From positions 1 through 54,317 of the forward strand of contig JAEOTH010000039.1 in NCBI GenBank assembly GCA_016839915.1: a stretch of DNA of 54,317 nt, given 5' to 3'. Of this stretch, positions 1-8,273 are shown in pieces. The translations under genes were made by a program, and so were the position numbers. This DNA is from Promethearchaeota archaeon. Lineage in GTDB: Archaea; Asgardarchaeota; Lokiarchaeia; Sigyniarchaeales; SOKP01. How positions within the stretch are numbered: the stretch's first letter is position 1; each line of letters begins with the position of its first letter. The notes beneath the pieces were generated by a model. It worked only from the letters and a program-made list of their open reading frames with translations. It was not told the DNA's origin and searched no databases.

Positions 1-1092
1 GCGGGATTATATCTATTTGAGTGTGATTACATAAATATTACTGGAAATACTTTAACTAGAAATTACGACGGGCTTTATTTAGACACTGATTGCGAAAATT
101 TATTAATCGCTGAAAACAATGTGAGCTACAATACCGATTCCGGGATGTATATCTATTTGGACTGTAACTATAATACTATCACTAAGAACATAATAAACAA
201 TAATGAATTTGATGGAATATATTTGGAGGTTTGTGAATATAATACAATCTCAGAAAATGATGTAAATAATAATGGTGATATTGGAATAGATTTCGATTTA
301 AATTGTAATTATAATACGATCTCTAGAAATAATATCAACAATAACGAAAACGGAATAGTGCTAGATGATGAGTCCAATAATAATAGCATTTCAGAAAATG
401 TGGTTAATTATAACTATCAAGGGATACAATTAGAAGAGGGTTCTAATTACAATACACTCTCAGACAATACTATAAATCATAACGAATATGGGATTTTTCT
501 CTTCTTGAATTGTGAGAATAACACAATTCTGGGAAATACAATCAATAATAATGTCTATCAGGGAATACAATTAGAATCAGGATGTGAAAATAACACAATT
601 TCAGGAAATAAAATCCAGAATAATGGAGATGCTGGGATAAAGTTAGTAGAAAGCTGTGATTACAATTTATTTATTGAAAATCTCTTAGATAATAATACTA
701 TTGGTATTGAACTAACCTCGGGGAACTATAACTTATTCTATTTGAATTTCTTTCGAAATAATGTGAAACATGCCATTGATGATGATTCTAATAACCATTG
801 GAACAGTACTACAATTGGTAATTATTGGGATAATCATACAGGTCCAGATGCTAATAATGATGGAATTGTAGATAACCCTTATACATATATAGGTGGCTCT
901 GCAGGAAGTATAGATTATTTACCAATAGCTCCAAGACCTCCAGGTGGAATAGATCCAGCGGTTATAGCACTTATAGTAGTCATTTCCATTATTGGGGGTC
1001 TAGCTATAATAGGTGTGGTTCTTAGGATACTTTTGAAAAAAGGTAAAATATCGCTAGAGAGACTTAAAAGCTTTTCATTTAGTAAAAAATGA
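1..1092 (+). CDS. Right-handed beta-helix (NosD-type) surface protein, 5' end cut by window
   Basis: The frame is open from the first base to the TGA at 1090-1092, so the true start lies outside the window; a GTG at 121 is only an internal codon. The visible part is a run of about 22-24-residue Asn-rich repeats of the form N-x-I-x-x-N-x-I-x-x-N-x-x-G-I, the signature of parallel beta-helix (NosD/pectate-lyase-like) repeats. After the helix comes a Trp/Asn-rich cap, a PGG linker, one hydrophobic segment (about 25 residues, near the last 45 residues) and a short basic tail. This predicts an extracellular beta-helix anchored in the membrane by its C terminus. Such anchored repeat proteins are common on archaeal surfaces; the ligand or substrate cannot be told from sequence. 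Confidence 0.8.
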   Translation, partial: AGLYLFECDYINITGNTLTRNYDGLYLDTDCENLLIAENNVSYNTDSGMYIYLDCNYNTITKNIINNNEFDGIYLEVCEYNTISENDVNNNGDIGIDFDLNCNYNTISRNNINNNENGIVLDDESNNNSISENVVNYNYQGIQLEEGSNYNTLSDNTINHNEYGIFLFLNCENNTILGNTINNNVYQGIQLESGCENNTISGNKIQNNGDAGIKLVESCDYNLFIENLLDNNTIGIELTSGNYNLFYLNFFRNNVKHAIDDDSNNHWNSTTIGNYWDNHTGPDANNDGIVDNPYTYIGGSAGSIDYLPIAPRPPGGIDPAVIALIVVISIIGGLAIIGVVLRILLKKGKISLERLKSFSFSKK

Positions 1093-1127
1093 GTAGTAAA
1101 AACGTTTGGAGATAGATAATATTATTA

Positions 1128-1144
1128 TTTTTTTTTATTTTTTT
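1128..1144. terminator. T-rich tract between convergent genes
   Basis: A T-run interrupted by one A follows the stop of the beta-helix gene and lies just before the 3' end of the minus-strand gene at 1143. Archaeal RNA polymerase stops at U-rich tracts without needing a hairpin; assignment rests on position and composition only. Confidence 0.4.
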
Positions 1145-1466
1145 AAATATTATCAGTTCTGGGATTTTTGTATAAAAACCATCTGTGTATAAATAAAACG
1201 ACTCCAGGAATAAGTAGTAAGATAAATGGAATAATCTCTGTTAAATAAAGAATAGAAAGCATAAAAACTTGAAATAATGTAAAGAGGATATACAGCATTC
1301 CAATTAGAGGTAGTATAATTAAAATCCCCCCAATAATCATTGCTCCTTTTGCAAGATTTTTTTTTCCCTTTAATGTTTTGATTGGTCTTATTAAAAAAAC
1401 GCTATAAAGAAAAAGTGTATTTGTTAAAACAAATAGATTGATAAATATCGTTGTGAAAAAACTCAA
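1143..1466 (-). CDS. Small multi-pass membrane protein, N-terminally shortened paralogue of 3890-4330
   Basis: The 107 residues align almost end to end with the last ~105 residues of the 146-residue protein at 3890-4330: shared stretches include LIRPI-TLKGK, LAKG, GG-LIILPLIG, EIIPF-LLLIPGV and FIH-WFL. Three hydrophobic segments remain; the first membrane segment of the longer copy is missing. The only start in frame is TTG at 1464-1466. Upstream codons back to a TGA at 1491-1493 still read like the paralogue (P-F-L-x-x-P-F-F) but have no start, so this may be a 5'-truncated or decaying duplicate. Function is unknown for both copies; they flank the E1 operon. Confidence 0.5.
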   Translation of the reverse strand: MSFFTTIFINLFVLTNTLFLYSVFLIRPIKTLKGKKNLAKGAMIIGGILIILPLIGMLYILFTLFQVFMLSILYLTEIIPFILLLIPGVVLFIHRWFLYKNPRTDNI

Positions 1467-1615
1467 AAAAAATGGGTAAATGAGAAATGGTCATTTACTA
1501 ATTTTATTTTTTTTAGTATCAGATTTTTACATCATTAGAATAAGCTTTAATTTTTTCAAGAATTCTCGAGTAGGCTCACTTAAATTAGAAAAATAAAATA
1601 TTAAATAATAAAGCA

Positions 1616-2629
1616 CTAATTCTTTAAAACTTTAAGAGCACAATTGACAATTCTCTTAGTATTTGGGAGTGTTTGTTCTTCTAATTTTATTGAATAAGGA
1701 ATGGTATTTTCAGTACAGACACGGCCATATTTAAATGATAGGCCTTCTTCTAAAAGTGAAGCACTTATTTCACCAGAAAGTCCGAATCGCATGTAGTCTT
1801 CATCAACAATTATTACTGCTCCTGTTTTTTCCACGGATTTTTTTATATTTTCTATATCAAGCGGCACTACACTTCTTAAATCCAAGACTTCGGCAGATAA
1901 TCCTTTCCCTTCTAAGATATTAGCAGCTTCCATGCATCGATGTACACTCACTCCGAGACTAACTAATGTGATATCGTTTCCCTCTTTCATGTAATTCAGT
2001 TTTCCGAGAGAAATCGGTTCCCATTTAACAGGTACCTCTCCTTCTGCTCCTTGTTCTGGAATATCAAAGGAAACTGTCGTTCTCCCTCCTATAGCCATGT
2101 TTTCCATCCAATAATCAGCTAACAGCTTGTGTTCGAAATAAATTACCGGATTATCTTCAAAGATAGAAGATAGCATTAATCCACCTGCATCTGCGGGATT
2201 TGATGGTACCACAATTGATAGCCCTGGTATATGAGCTAACCAACCCCATAAACTCTGTTCATGTTGTCCAGCATCACCATACCCCCCACCACAAGCAGTT
2301 CTGATAACGAGAGGAACATTCCATTTATTCCCCGAAAAAAATTCAATTTTCGCTGCATGATTAAGAATGGCATCCATTGTAACAGCAATGAAATCTACAA
2401 GCATAACTTCCGCAATTGGTCGTAAGCCTGCCATAGCGGCAGTAATAGCAGCACCAACAAAACCACTTTCACTTATAGGTGTGTATTTCACTCTTTCTTT
2501 ACCGAATCGTGCGAAAAGATTTACCCGCAATGTGTGCACATCTTCTCCCATAATAATAATGTTATCATCCTCTTCCATAGCTTGCGCGATCGCACTTTCG
2601 ATCGCTTGGGCAAACTTCATCTTAGTCAT
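1616..2629 (-). CDS. Thiamine-diphosphate 2-oxoacid dehydrogenase E1 component, beta subunit
   Basis: Full-length (337 aa) member of the pyruvate/acetoin/branched-chain 2-oxoacid dehydrogenase E1 beta family. The N-terminal transketolase-like pyrimidine-binding domain carries the GED motif (residues 28-30) and the ESG motif with the thiamine-activating Glu (about residue 54); the second half is the transketolase C-terminal domain. With the alpha subunit it would decarboxylate a 2-oxoacid and pass the acyl group to a lipoyl E2. It overlaps the alpha gene by 8 bp (ATG inside the alpha 3' end) and has a strong AAAGGAGGG site 7 nt upstream, so the two are translationally coupled. No E2 or E3 gene is in the window. 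Whether the substrate is pyruvate, acetoin or a branched-chain acid cannot be decided by eye. Confidence 0.93.
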   Translation of the reverse strand: MTKMKFAQAIESAIAQAMEEDDNIIIMGEDVHTLRVNLFARFGKERVKYTPISESGFVGAAITAAMAGLRPIAEVMLVDFIAVTMDAILNHAAKIEFFSGNKWNVPLVIRTACGGGYGDAGQHEQSLWGWLAHIPGLSIVVPSNPADAGGLMLSSIFEDNPVIYFEHKLLADYWMENMAIGGRTTVSFDIPEQGAEGEVPVKWEPISLGKLNYMKEGNDITLVSLGVSVHRCMEAANILEGKGLSAEVLDLRSVVPLDIENIKKSVEKTGAVIIVDEDYMRFGLSGEISASLLEEGLSFKYGRVCTENTIPYSIKLEEQTLPNTKRIVNCALKVLKN

Positions 2630-3635
2630 TTTTCATCCCTCCTTTAGAAATTTCTAATGCATTGTTGACTACTTGATCAATTTGTTTCGTTACTTCTTCC
2701 TCTATCAATTTAAGGCGATCTGCATCATCTTTTAATTTCTTTTTAATGAAAACTATAGGATCCCCCTTTTTTTTAGTTTGTCCTCCAATTTTACGCAAAA
2801 GCATGAGAACTTCATTTAAACTTTCACCTGCATATTGTTTGAGAGAATCTGCAGTTTCAGCCATCAAGACAGGGTCTCGATTATGTCTGAGCAGTAAATC
2901 TCCAAGAAGATGTCCCTCCAAGTGCGTACAAGTTGCGTGAATAAATTGAGGACCACCATTATTCCGTATTTTTGATAGTGCTTCGTTTGCCAATTCCCAA
3001 ACTGCTTCTACATCGGTTCCATTGACACTGCATCCTTCAATCCCGAAACCTTTGGCTCTATCTATTAGGGTGCCTCCAATACTCTTATTTGTAGTAGTCG
3101 TAACTGCCCAATTATTATCACAGCAAACAAAAAGAACTGGTAAGTTCCATACAGATGCTAAATTCATTGATTCAAGCATCATTCCCTGATTAATTGCTCC
3201 TTCTCCGAAGAATGCAACAGCAATATTATTTTGCTTTTTATAACTCAAAGCTAATGCAAACCCTGTTGCTGCTGGACCTGATGAACCTACAATTCCCGAA
3301 GCGGCGATTAAATGTTCTTTTGAAAATAGATGCATATGCCCACCTTGTCCTTTACAGAGTCCTTTAGGATGCCCAAAAAATTCGAGTAATAATAAAACAG
3401 GATCTATTCCTCGCATGATGAATTGGGGGGTCCCTCGATGAGTGACTGCGATAGCATCACCGTCTATTAATTGTGAAACTACTCCCGCTACGATCGCTTC
3501 CTCTCCGGTTCCAAGGTGCATCTCACCAGTAATTTTTCCTTCTTCCCATAACTTCATTACTGCATTCTCAAAAAGACGACTGCGCAACATCATTCTATAA
3601 AGTTCCCATATATCGAATTCAAGCATAATTTTCAA
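2622..3635 (-). CDS. Thiamine-diphosphate 2-oxoacid dehydrogenase E1 component, alpha subunit
   Basis: 337 residues, usual length for E1 alpha. The thiamine-diphosphate and magnesium site is visible as GEG (144-146) followed by NN (174-175), the family's GDG-x(25-30)-NN motif with Glu in place of Asp. The HRG, GKGQGGHMH-type loop and GSSGPAATG segments are typical of the acetoin/pyruvate E1 alpha group. Translation can begin at 3635 or at an ATG three codons on. It is the first gene of a two-gene operon with E1 beta. The complex needs a lipoyl acyltransferase and a dihydrolipoyl dehydrogenase, neither encoded here; archaea normally oxidise pyruvate with ferredoxin oxidoreductases, so this is an alternative or acquired route. 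Confidence 0.93.
   Translation of the reverse strand: MKIMLEFDIWELYRMMLRSRLFENAVMKLWEEGKITGEMHLGTGEEAIVAGVVSQLIDGDAIAVTHRGTPQFIMRGIDPVLLLLEFFGHPKGLCKGQGGHMHLFSKEHLIAASGIVGSSGPAATGFALALSYKKQNNIAVAFFGEGAINQGMMLESMNLASVWNLPVLFVCCDNNWAVTTTTNKSIGGTLIDRAKGFGIEGCSVNGTDVEAVWELANEALSKIRNNGGPQFIHATCTHLEGHLLGDLLLRHNRDPVLMAETADSLKQYAGESLNEVLMLLRKIGGQTKKKGDPIVFIKKKLKDDADRLKLIEEEVTKQIDQVVNNALEISKGGMKND
2637..2645 (-). promoter_or_regulatory. Strong ribosome binding site for E1 beta
   Basis: Read on the minus strand the bases are AAAGGAGGG, 7 nt before the ATG at 2629, inside the end of the E1 alpha gene. It fixes the E1 beta start and shows that downstream genes in operons here use Shine-Dalgarno pairing. 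Confidence 0.8.
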
Positions 3636-3769
3636 TTTATAATTCTTGTTTTATTTACATTATCTTACTTTTTTTAATAATTTTTTTTTCAAAATAACAC
3701 CACGTTTTGAATCATAAGGATTAATAATTTTAGTACCTGAATAGTTTAATGTTAAATAAAGATTTAACA

Positions 3770-3886
3770 ATGGTGAAAAAGTTTGATAAGGTTCCAGTAA
3801 ATAATATGTTGCAAATGATGACAAAACATATTGGAAGAAGGAAAAACTTATTTTATATTCGAAGGATCAATATTTATCTAAATTAA
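3770..3886 (+). CDS. Possible 38-residue basic small protein
   Basis: ATG to TAA, 38 sense codons, rich in Lys, Arg and Met, in the 254-bp gap between the E1 operon and the next membrane-protein gene. An AT-rich box lies upstream. The composition is more protein-like than most short frames here, but no family is recognised and there is no ribosome binding site. It could be a real small protein, a relic of a larger gene, or chance. Confidence 0.2.
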   Translation: MVKKFDKVPVNNMLQMMTKHIGRRKNLFYIRRINIYLN

Positions 3887-3889
3887 TAA

Positions 3890-4330
3890 TCAATCTATAT
3901 TTTCTGTTCGGGGTTTTTGATGTAAAAACCATCCGTGAATGAACAACGCAACTCCAGGTATAAGTAATATGATAAATGGAATAATTTCCATTAAAACAAA
4001 CATCATTGAGAGATATTGCAAATAAACAAATATCTGATAACCTGCTCCGATTAAAGGTAAAATAATTAAAACTCCTCCAATAATTAGTGTTCCTTTAGCA
4101 AGATACTCTTTTCCCTTCAAGGTTCTAATTGGTCTTATTAAAAAACAGCCATATAAAAATAATGTATTAGCTAGTATAAATAGATTGAAAAATAAAAATT
4201 CATATGGAGTTATGAATAATGATGGGAAAGAAAAGAAACTTACTAAAAATGGTATAATGAACATCATTAATATTATTCCAATAAGAAATGATATGACCCC
4301 TATAATGGTATTTCTTTCTTTACTTTCCAT
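3890..4330 (-). CDS. Four-segment membrane protein, unknown function
   Basis: 146 residues with about four hydrophobic segments (roughly residues 9-32, 45-62, 80-100 and 108-135), separated by a short basic loop L-I-R-P-I-R-T-L-K-G-K. It is the full-length relative of the shorter gene at 1143-1466; the conserved loop and the C-terminal WFL-x-x-x-PRT tail are shared. ATG start at 4330. No known family was recognised and no catalytic residues stand out. The opposite-strand frame across its 5' end is a shadow. Confidence 0.7.
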   Translation of the reverse strand: MESKERNTIIGVISFLIGIILMMFIIPFLVSFFSFPSLFITPYEFLFFNLFILANTLFLYGCFLIRPIRTLKGKEYLAKGTLIIGGVLIILPLIGAGYQIFVYLQYLSMMFVLMEIIPFIILLIPGVALFIHGWFLHQKPRTENID

Positions 4331-4496
4331 GTTTTTTATTTGTTCCTGTTTTTTTGGATTTCTCTCTCAATTAACCTATAGGAAAAAAAATAGGATATTT
4401 AGCTATATAAAGTTTTTTGCTTTATTAGCAATCTGACTGAATTTGATATTATATACGTTCTAAATAATAATATTCAATTAGGTATTAAGAAAGTAT

Positions 4497-4766
4497 TTAC
4501 AATTTTTTTAGCTTTCTACTCTTTTTCTTCCGAATGTTTTTAATTTCTTTTTTTAATAATAATATAGCTGTATTTATTTCGGCTTTTTTTGATTTCAATT
4601 TACCAAGATTAGAATGATTAATCTTTTTTGTGTCATGAATAATTGCATTTTCAATTTGCTTCAATTCTTTATGTTTTAGTGCTAATTTAGATTCTAATTC
4701 TTTTAATTTTTTATTATATTCAGTTTTTATCTTATTAACTAAGTTAGATTTAGATGAATTATCCAT
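4497..4766 (-). CDS. Small lysine-rich coiled-coil protein
   Basis: 89 residues, very rich in Lys, Glu, Leu and Ile, with heptad-like spacing over most of its length, and a strongly basic C terminus (KKKSRKLKK). ATG at 4766 with an ATATCACC leader and no clear ribosome binding site. It would form a helical, probably dimeric rod; the basic tail could bind nucleic acid or acidic lipid. No family recognised. Composition bias in this AT-rich genome leaves some chance that it is not a gene. Confidence 0.5.
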   Translation of the reverse strand: MDNSSKSNLVNKIKTEYNKKLKELESKLALKHKELKQIENAIIHDTKKINHSNLGKLKSKKAEINTAILLLKKEIKNIRKKKSRKLKKL

Positions 4767-5242
4767 AATATCACCTATATTAAAATTAAATCATAATTAT
4801 CAGACCAACTTTAAATGAAATAATGAAGTCATAAATTTATATTATCTTCATTAAAAATAATTCAGAGATTTCTTCAAGAGATTATATTAAACTCAGCGGC
4901 TGATTTCAATGAAAATTCATTTGAGAGAAGGATTAATTATAATGAACGAATAAAGATTTCGAAAAAATCTTTAAATAAATTCTTTTAATATCTCTTTTTC
5001 TCTGATAAGGAAGCTTGATTTGTGAATTTTGTATAATTTTCAGTTCTTTTTTGTAGTTTCAATTATTAATTTATAAGAAATTTGTGGATATACATAATTC
5101 CGGAGGAGACTTATCATAAATGTAAAAATGTTAAATACTTCAGATAAAATATTATAATTATAAAAAAAAGTAGTCTAACTTGTGATTAATTATTTCGGAA
5201 AGTGAATTAAAAGAAAGTTATGTATTAACAAATGGAATAAAT
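4767..5242. other. 476-bp gap, no supported gene; orphan ribosome binding site
   Basis: No frame here looks coding on either strand apart from a possible 5' extension of the hydrolase at 5243. At 5102-5108 there is a perfect GGAGGAG site, but the ATG at the right distance is followed at once by TAA, and the next ATG gives only nine codons. This looks like the remains of a lost gene start. Confidence 0.5.
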
Positions 5243-5992
5243 ATGTATTATCTGGAGCAAGGAAAAGGTTATCCTATTATCTTACTTCATGGTGGAATTG
5301 GTACTTCAAAAATGTGGGAAAATTTAATTCCTGAGCTTTCTAAACATTTTCTTGTTATTGCACCAGATTGCCGAGGTCATGGGAAAACTGATAACCCCAC
5401 TGGTAATTTTAGTTATAAATTAATGGCGGAAGATATTATTGGATTAATCAATACATTAAACTTGGAAAAACCTTTAATATGTGGGCATAGTGATGGAGGA
5501 CAAATTGCGTTTGAGCTTGCTTTACACTATCCTGATTTAATTAGAGCCATTGTGGTTTCAGGGGTATTAATTGAAATATCAGAAGAATACATAAAAGCAT
5601 TAAATAGTTGGGGTTTTAAACAAATGGGTGTTGTAAACTTCCAACAATTAGAAGAAGCGTGGAAAGATTTTCTCCCAAACGTTAAAGAAAATTTTTCTGT
5701 TGTATATGGACCTGATTACTGGAAAACGTTTATTACAGGAATCTCAAAAGTTTGGTTGAATCCGGAAGAATTTCCTAAAGAAAAAGTAAAAAATATTAAT
5801 TTACCTGTCCTAATTGTTCACGGAGATCGTGATGTAACACCTGTAGAGGAGGTTTTGAAAATTCATAACTTAATACCTAATTCAGAACTAGCAGTAGCCC
5901 CTAATTCAGATCACTCATTTCCTATTCATAAATATCAACTTTATTTTAACTTAATTTTTGACTTTCTCCAATGTCGTACTAGAAATGATTAA
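5243..5992 (+). CDS. Alpha/beta-hydrolase
   Basis: Single alpha/beta-hydrolase domain. The nucleophile elbow is G-H-S-D-G-G with Ser83; the acid is Asp197 in HGDRD and the catalytic His is His224 in SDHSF. The oxyanion HGG is at 16-18. Likely an esterase, lactonase or related enzyme; substrate unknown. The ATG at 5243 makes the protein start inside strand beta1. The preceding codons, open back to a TGA at 5183-5185, read E-S-Y-V-L-T-N-G-I-N, exactly what precedes this point in family members, but contain no ATG, GTG or TTG. An ATT at 5189 or 5192 would be the only near-cognate start. Confidence 0.85.
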   Translation: MYYLEQGKGYPIILLHGGIGTSKMWENLIPELSKHFLVIAPDCRGHGKTDNPTGNFSYKLMAEDIIGLINTLNLEKPLICGHSDGGQIAFELALHYPDLIRAIVVSGVLIEISEEYIKALNSWGFKQMGVVNFQQLEEAWKDFLPNVKENFSVVYGPDYWKTFITGISKVWLNPEEFPKEKVKNINLPVLIVHGDRDVTPVEEVLKIHNLIPNSELAVAPNSDHSFPIHKYQLYFNLIFDFLQCRTRND

Positions 5993-6035
5993 CTCTTGTA
6001 TAGTTAATGAGTAATAAATGAGATAATTTAAAAAT

Positions 6036-6383
6036 TTAAATATACATACCTTCAGGAGGAGGCTTATAATACGGCGTTCTATTTCTATAAATTTCACTTA
6101 ATATTTCCCTAAAAAAACTAAAATCTGTTGTTCTAAAAAGATCACTCCAATCAAAGGTTTGAGGGTTATTTTTTAACTGATCATAGGTTTTACGTTTTAT
6201 AGGATCTATTAATGTGTCATATGCTTCCTTAATTTGTATAAATTTCTCTTTTGCGTCAGGATCCGATTTATTTAGATCTGGATGATATTTTTTAGCTAAT
6301 TTTCTATATGCTAACTTAATTTCTTCCTTTGTAGAGTCTTTTTCCACACCTAAAAGTTCATATAAATCCTTTTTCTCATTCAT
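6036..6383 (-). CDS. J-domain (DnaJ-type) co-chaperone
   Basis: 115 residues. Residues 6-70 form a complete J-domain: DLYELLGV, the basic helix II, the HPD tripeptide at 34-36 that stimulates Hsp70 ATPase, and helix III with the KEAYDTL-x-D-x-x-KR-x-x-YD motif. There is no Gly/Phe region, zinc centre or C-terminal substrate domain, so it is a stand-alone J-protein rather than canonical DnaJ; the last 45 residues are an aromatic tail of unknown role. No dnaK or grpE lies nearby. It probably recruits a Hsp70 to a specific client or site. Confidence 0.9.
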   Translation of the reverse strand: MNEKKDLYELLGVEKDSTKEEIKLAYRKLAKKYHPDLNKSDPDAKEKFIQIKEAYDTLIDPIKRKTYDQLKNNPQTFDWSDLFRTTDFSFFREILSEIYRNRTPYYKPPPEGMYI

Positions 6384-6555
6384 TTTCTAATTAGGAGAAA
6401 AAAGTTCAAATATAAAAACATATAGTTGATGATATATTGAAGGTATAAGACTTTATTTTTGAATTAATTGATATCAACAACTATTCTTTTATGATATAAT
6501 ATCACTCTTAAAAAATCTTAAGTAAGTTTTCAGGTTCAAAATTATCGGAATACCA

Positions 6556-7599
6556 CTATTTTTTCTCATTTTTTATATGTTCTTCTCCTTTATGATAAGA
6601 AGATTTGAAATTTACTAGTGTTATTCCTAGTATTACTAATAGTAGGGAAAAAGGGTAGATAAATACATCGAATTTATCTTGTAAAAATATAGCAGAGAGC
6701 ATTACTCCAAATAATGGCACTAATGTTTGGAATATAGCCGCTCTACTAGCATTTAAGCGTTTAACTCCTTCTAAATAAAAAGTATATGCTCCAACTGTAG
6801 ATAGGAATGCTAAGTAGGCAATTCCAATCCAAATACCGGCAGGAATAGTAAAATACTCGAGGGGATTAAGAAATTCAGGGCTAATAATTAAAGCTATTGG
6901 AGTAGTTATTATAAATCCAAAAAATGATACCCAAGTCATTATCCATATAGAGCTTGGTTGATAGAATTCAGTCCTGCTTTTAGTTTTATTTAAAAAATGT
7001 CGCGATGTAACAGTATATGTTGCATAAGCAAATGCCGCAGCTAAGATTAATATATCTCCAAGAATTCGATTTGAGACATCAACATTTGGAGAAAATCCTA
7101 CAACGAGGATAACCGCTAAAAATGCTAAAAGTGTTCCAGCAGCTTTTTTCCATGTAAATAATTCTGTTTTTAGAAATAAACTGGAAAGAATTACCACCCA
7201 AATAGCATTTGTTGCGACCATTATACTAGCATCACTTGCGGAAACGAAGATTTCTCCTACAAGATAACCGGTTTGATAAACTGTTACAGATAAGAATCCC
7301 ATTAATGTTAAGATTTTCCAATTTTCCTTCGCAAATTGCCAATTTAAACTTCCTTCTTTAAATTTAAGAATGAGAAAAAAACAAATTATTGCTAAAAAAT
7401 ATCGGATTGCTGCTATCATCAATGGAGGAATTGTTGCTCCTTCTAGATCTGGAGATACTAACCAATTTCCTAATGGCCAAGTACCACCCCAAATAACCAT
7501 AGTTATAATTAAAAGGAAATAGGCAATAATTTCTTGTTTTTTATTAACATTTGAAGCAGGATCCACTATCAATTTGCCTCTAGTGTTTTCTCGTACCAT
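6556..7599 (-). CDS. EamA/DMT-superfamily transporter
   Basis: 347 residues with ten hydrophobic segments arranged as two EamA repeats of five; the first repeat starts after a polar N terminus with W-G-G-T-W-P-L-G-N, the usual EamA entry motif, and the second repeat ends with the G-V-x-L-S-A-I-F-L type motif. Family members export amino acids, nucleobases or other small metabolites by drug/metabolite exchange. The start at 7599 overlaps the upstream gene by 31 bp; internal TTG and GTG codons near residues 10-12 would shorten that overlap. Substrate not predictable. Confidence 0.88.
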   Translation of the reverse strand: MVRENTRGKLIVDPASNVNKKQEIIAYFLLIITMVIWGGTWPLGNWLVSPDLEGATIPPLMIAAIRYFLAIICFFLILKFKEGSLNWQFAKENWKILTLMGFLSVTVYQTGYLVGEIFVSASDASIMVATNAIWVVILSSLFLKTELFTWKKAAGTLLAFLAVILVVGFSPNVDVSNRILGDILILAAAFAYATYTVTSRHFLNKTKSRTEFYQPSSIWIMTWVSFFGFIITTPIALIISPEFLNPLEYFTIPAGIWIGIAYLAFLSTVGAYTFYLEGVKRLNASRAAIFQTLVPLFGVMLSAIFLQDKFDVFIYPFSLLLVILGITLVNFKSSYHKGEEHIKNEKK

Positions 7600-8228
7600 T
7601 TACTAATCAAATTATGTTTCTTAATATATCTAAGAAGATAAAGAGAGATAACTAATGCGATTATGTCTTCAATAAACCAAATAAGTTGATATACTGTTAA
7701 ATCCCGATTAATTACAAAAGGACCAATATTAATAGGACCAAAATCTACCAAAGAATATAATAAAAAATCGGGGGATGGTAATATTATTGGAAAAAATAGC
7801 TCAATAGATCCATGAGCAGGAAGATCAAGTAAAAGATGTGTTAATCCTCCAATCAAAGCAGAATAAGTAGCGACAATTAAGAAGTTCTTGTTATATTTTT
7901 TTTTCTTAAGGTTATCCCATTCATCTATACCAAAAAATTTCAATGGTTTATATATTCTACTCTTTCTCTTTGCAATGTTAGCAACAAATGGACCAATGTA
8001 AGAGCAAAATAGTATTGTTAAAATTATTGTCAATGGAATAGTATATATGAATAAACCTAAAAGACTATGAGTAATACTTCTAAATGAAAATGGTAAAAAG
8101 GGATTTACCAGTATATTTAAATCAGGAACAAATGCACTGATGCATAAAGCTGTTCCATCAAATTTATATGGATATTTTACCTTTAAAAATAATCCGGGTG
8201 CTTGGTGAGAAACTACGCCGCTTGGCAT
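7569..8228 (-). CDS. DUF4184-like membrane protein
   Basis: 219 residues, four to five membrane segments. The N terminus MPSGVVSHQAP, the A-F-V-P-D-L-N motif, the S-x-T-H-S-L-L-G and the G-G-L-T-H-L-L-L-D motif form the conserved His/Asp pattern of the DUF4184 / membrane-bound metal-dependent hydrolase (YdjM-like) group. The conserved His and Asp residues could bind a metal at the membrane face, but no reaction is established for these proteins. It precedes and overlaps the EamA gene, so the two are probably co-transcribed. Confidence 0.75.
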   Translation of the reverse strand: MPSGVVSHQAPGLFLKVKYPYKFDGTALCISAFVPDLNILVNPFLPFSFRSITHSLLGLFIYTIPLTIILTILFCSYIGPFVANIAKRKSRIYKPLKFFGIDEWDNLKKKKYNKNFLIVATYSALIGGLTHLLLDLPAHGSIELFFPIILPSPDFLLYSLVDFGPINIGPFVINRDLTVYQLIWFIEDIIALVISLYLLRYIKKHNLISKWYEKTLEAN

Positions 8229-8273
8229 TTAATTTAAGTACTCTTTTAATGTGTAATAATATTATAAAATGTT

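Noticed and set aside
2367..2657. Plus-strand frame across the E1 beta start
   Set aside because: Antisense shadow of a strongly conserved enzyme gene.
4185..4436. Plus-strand open frame over the 5' end of the membrane-protein gene at 3890-4330
   Set aside because: It is antisense to a gene with a confirmed paralogue, and its residues (N-K-N-S-Y, K-E-K-K-L-T-K) are those of a shadow of membrane codons.
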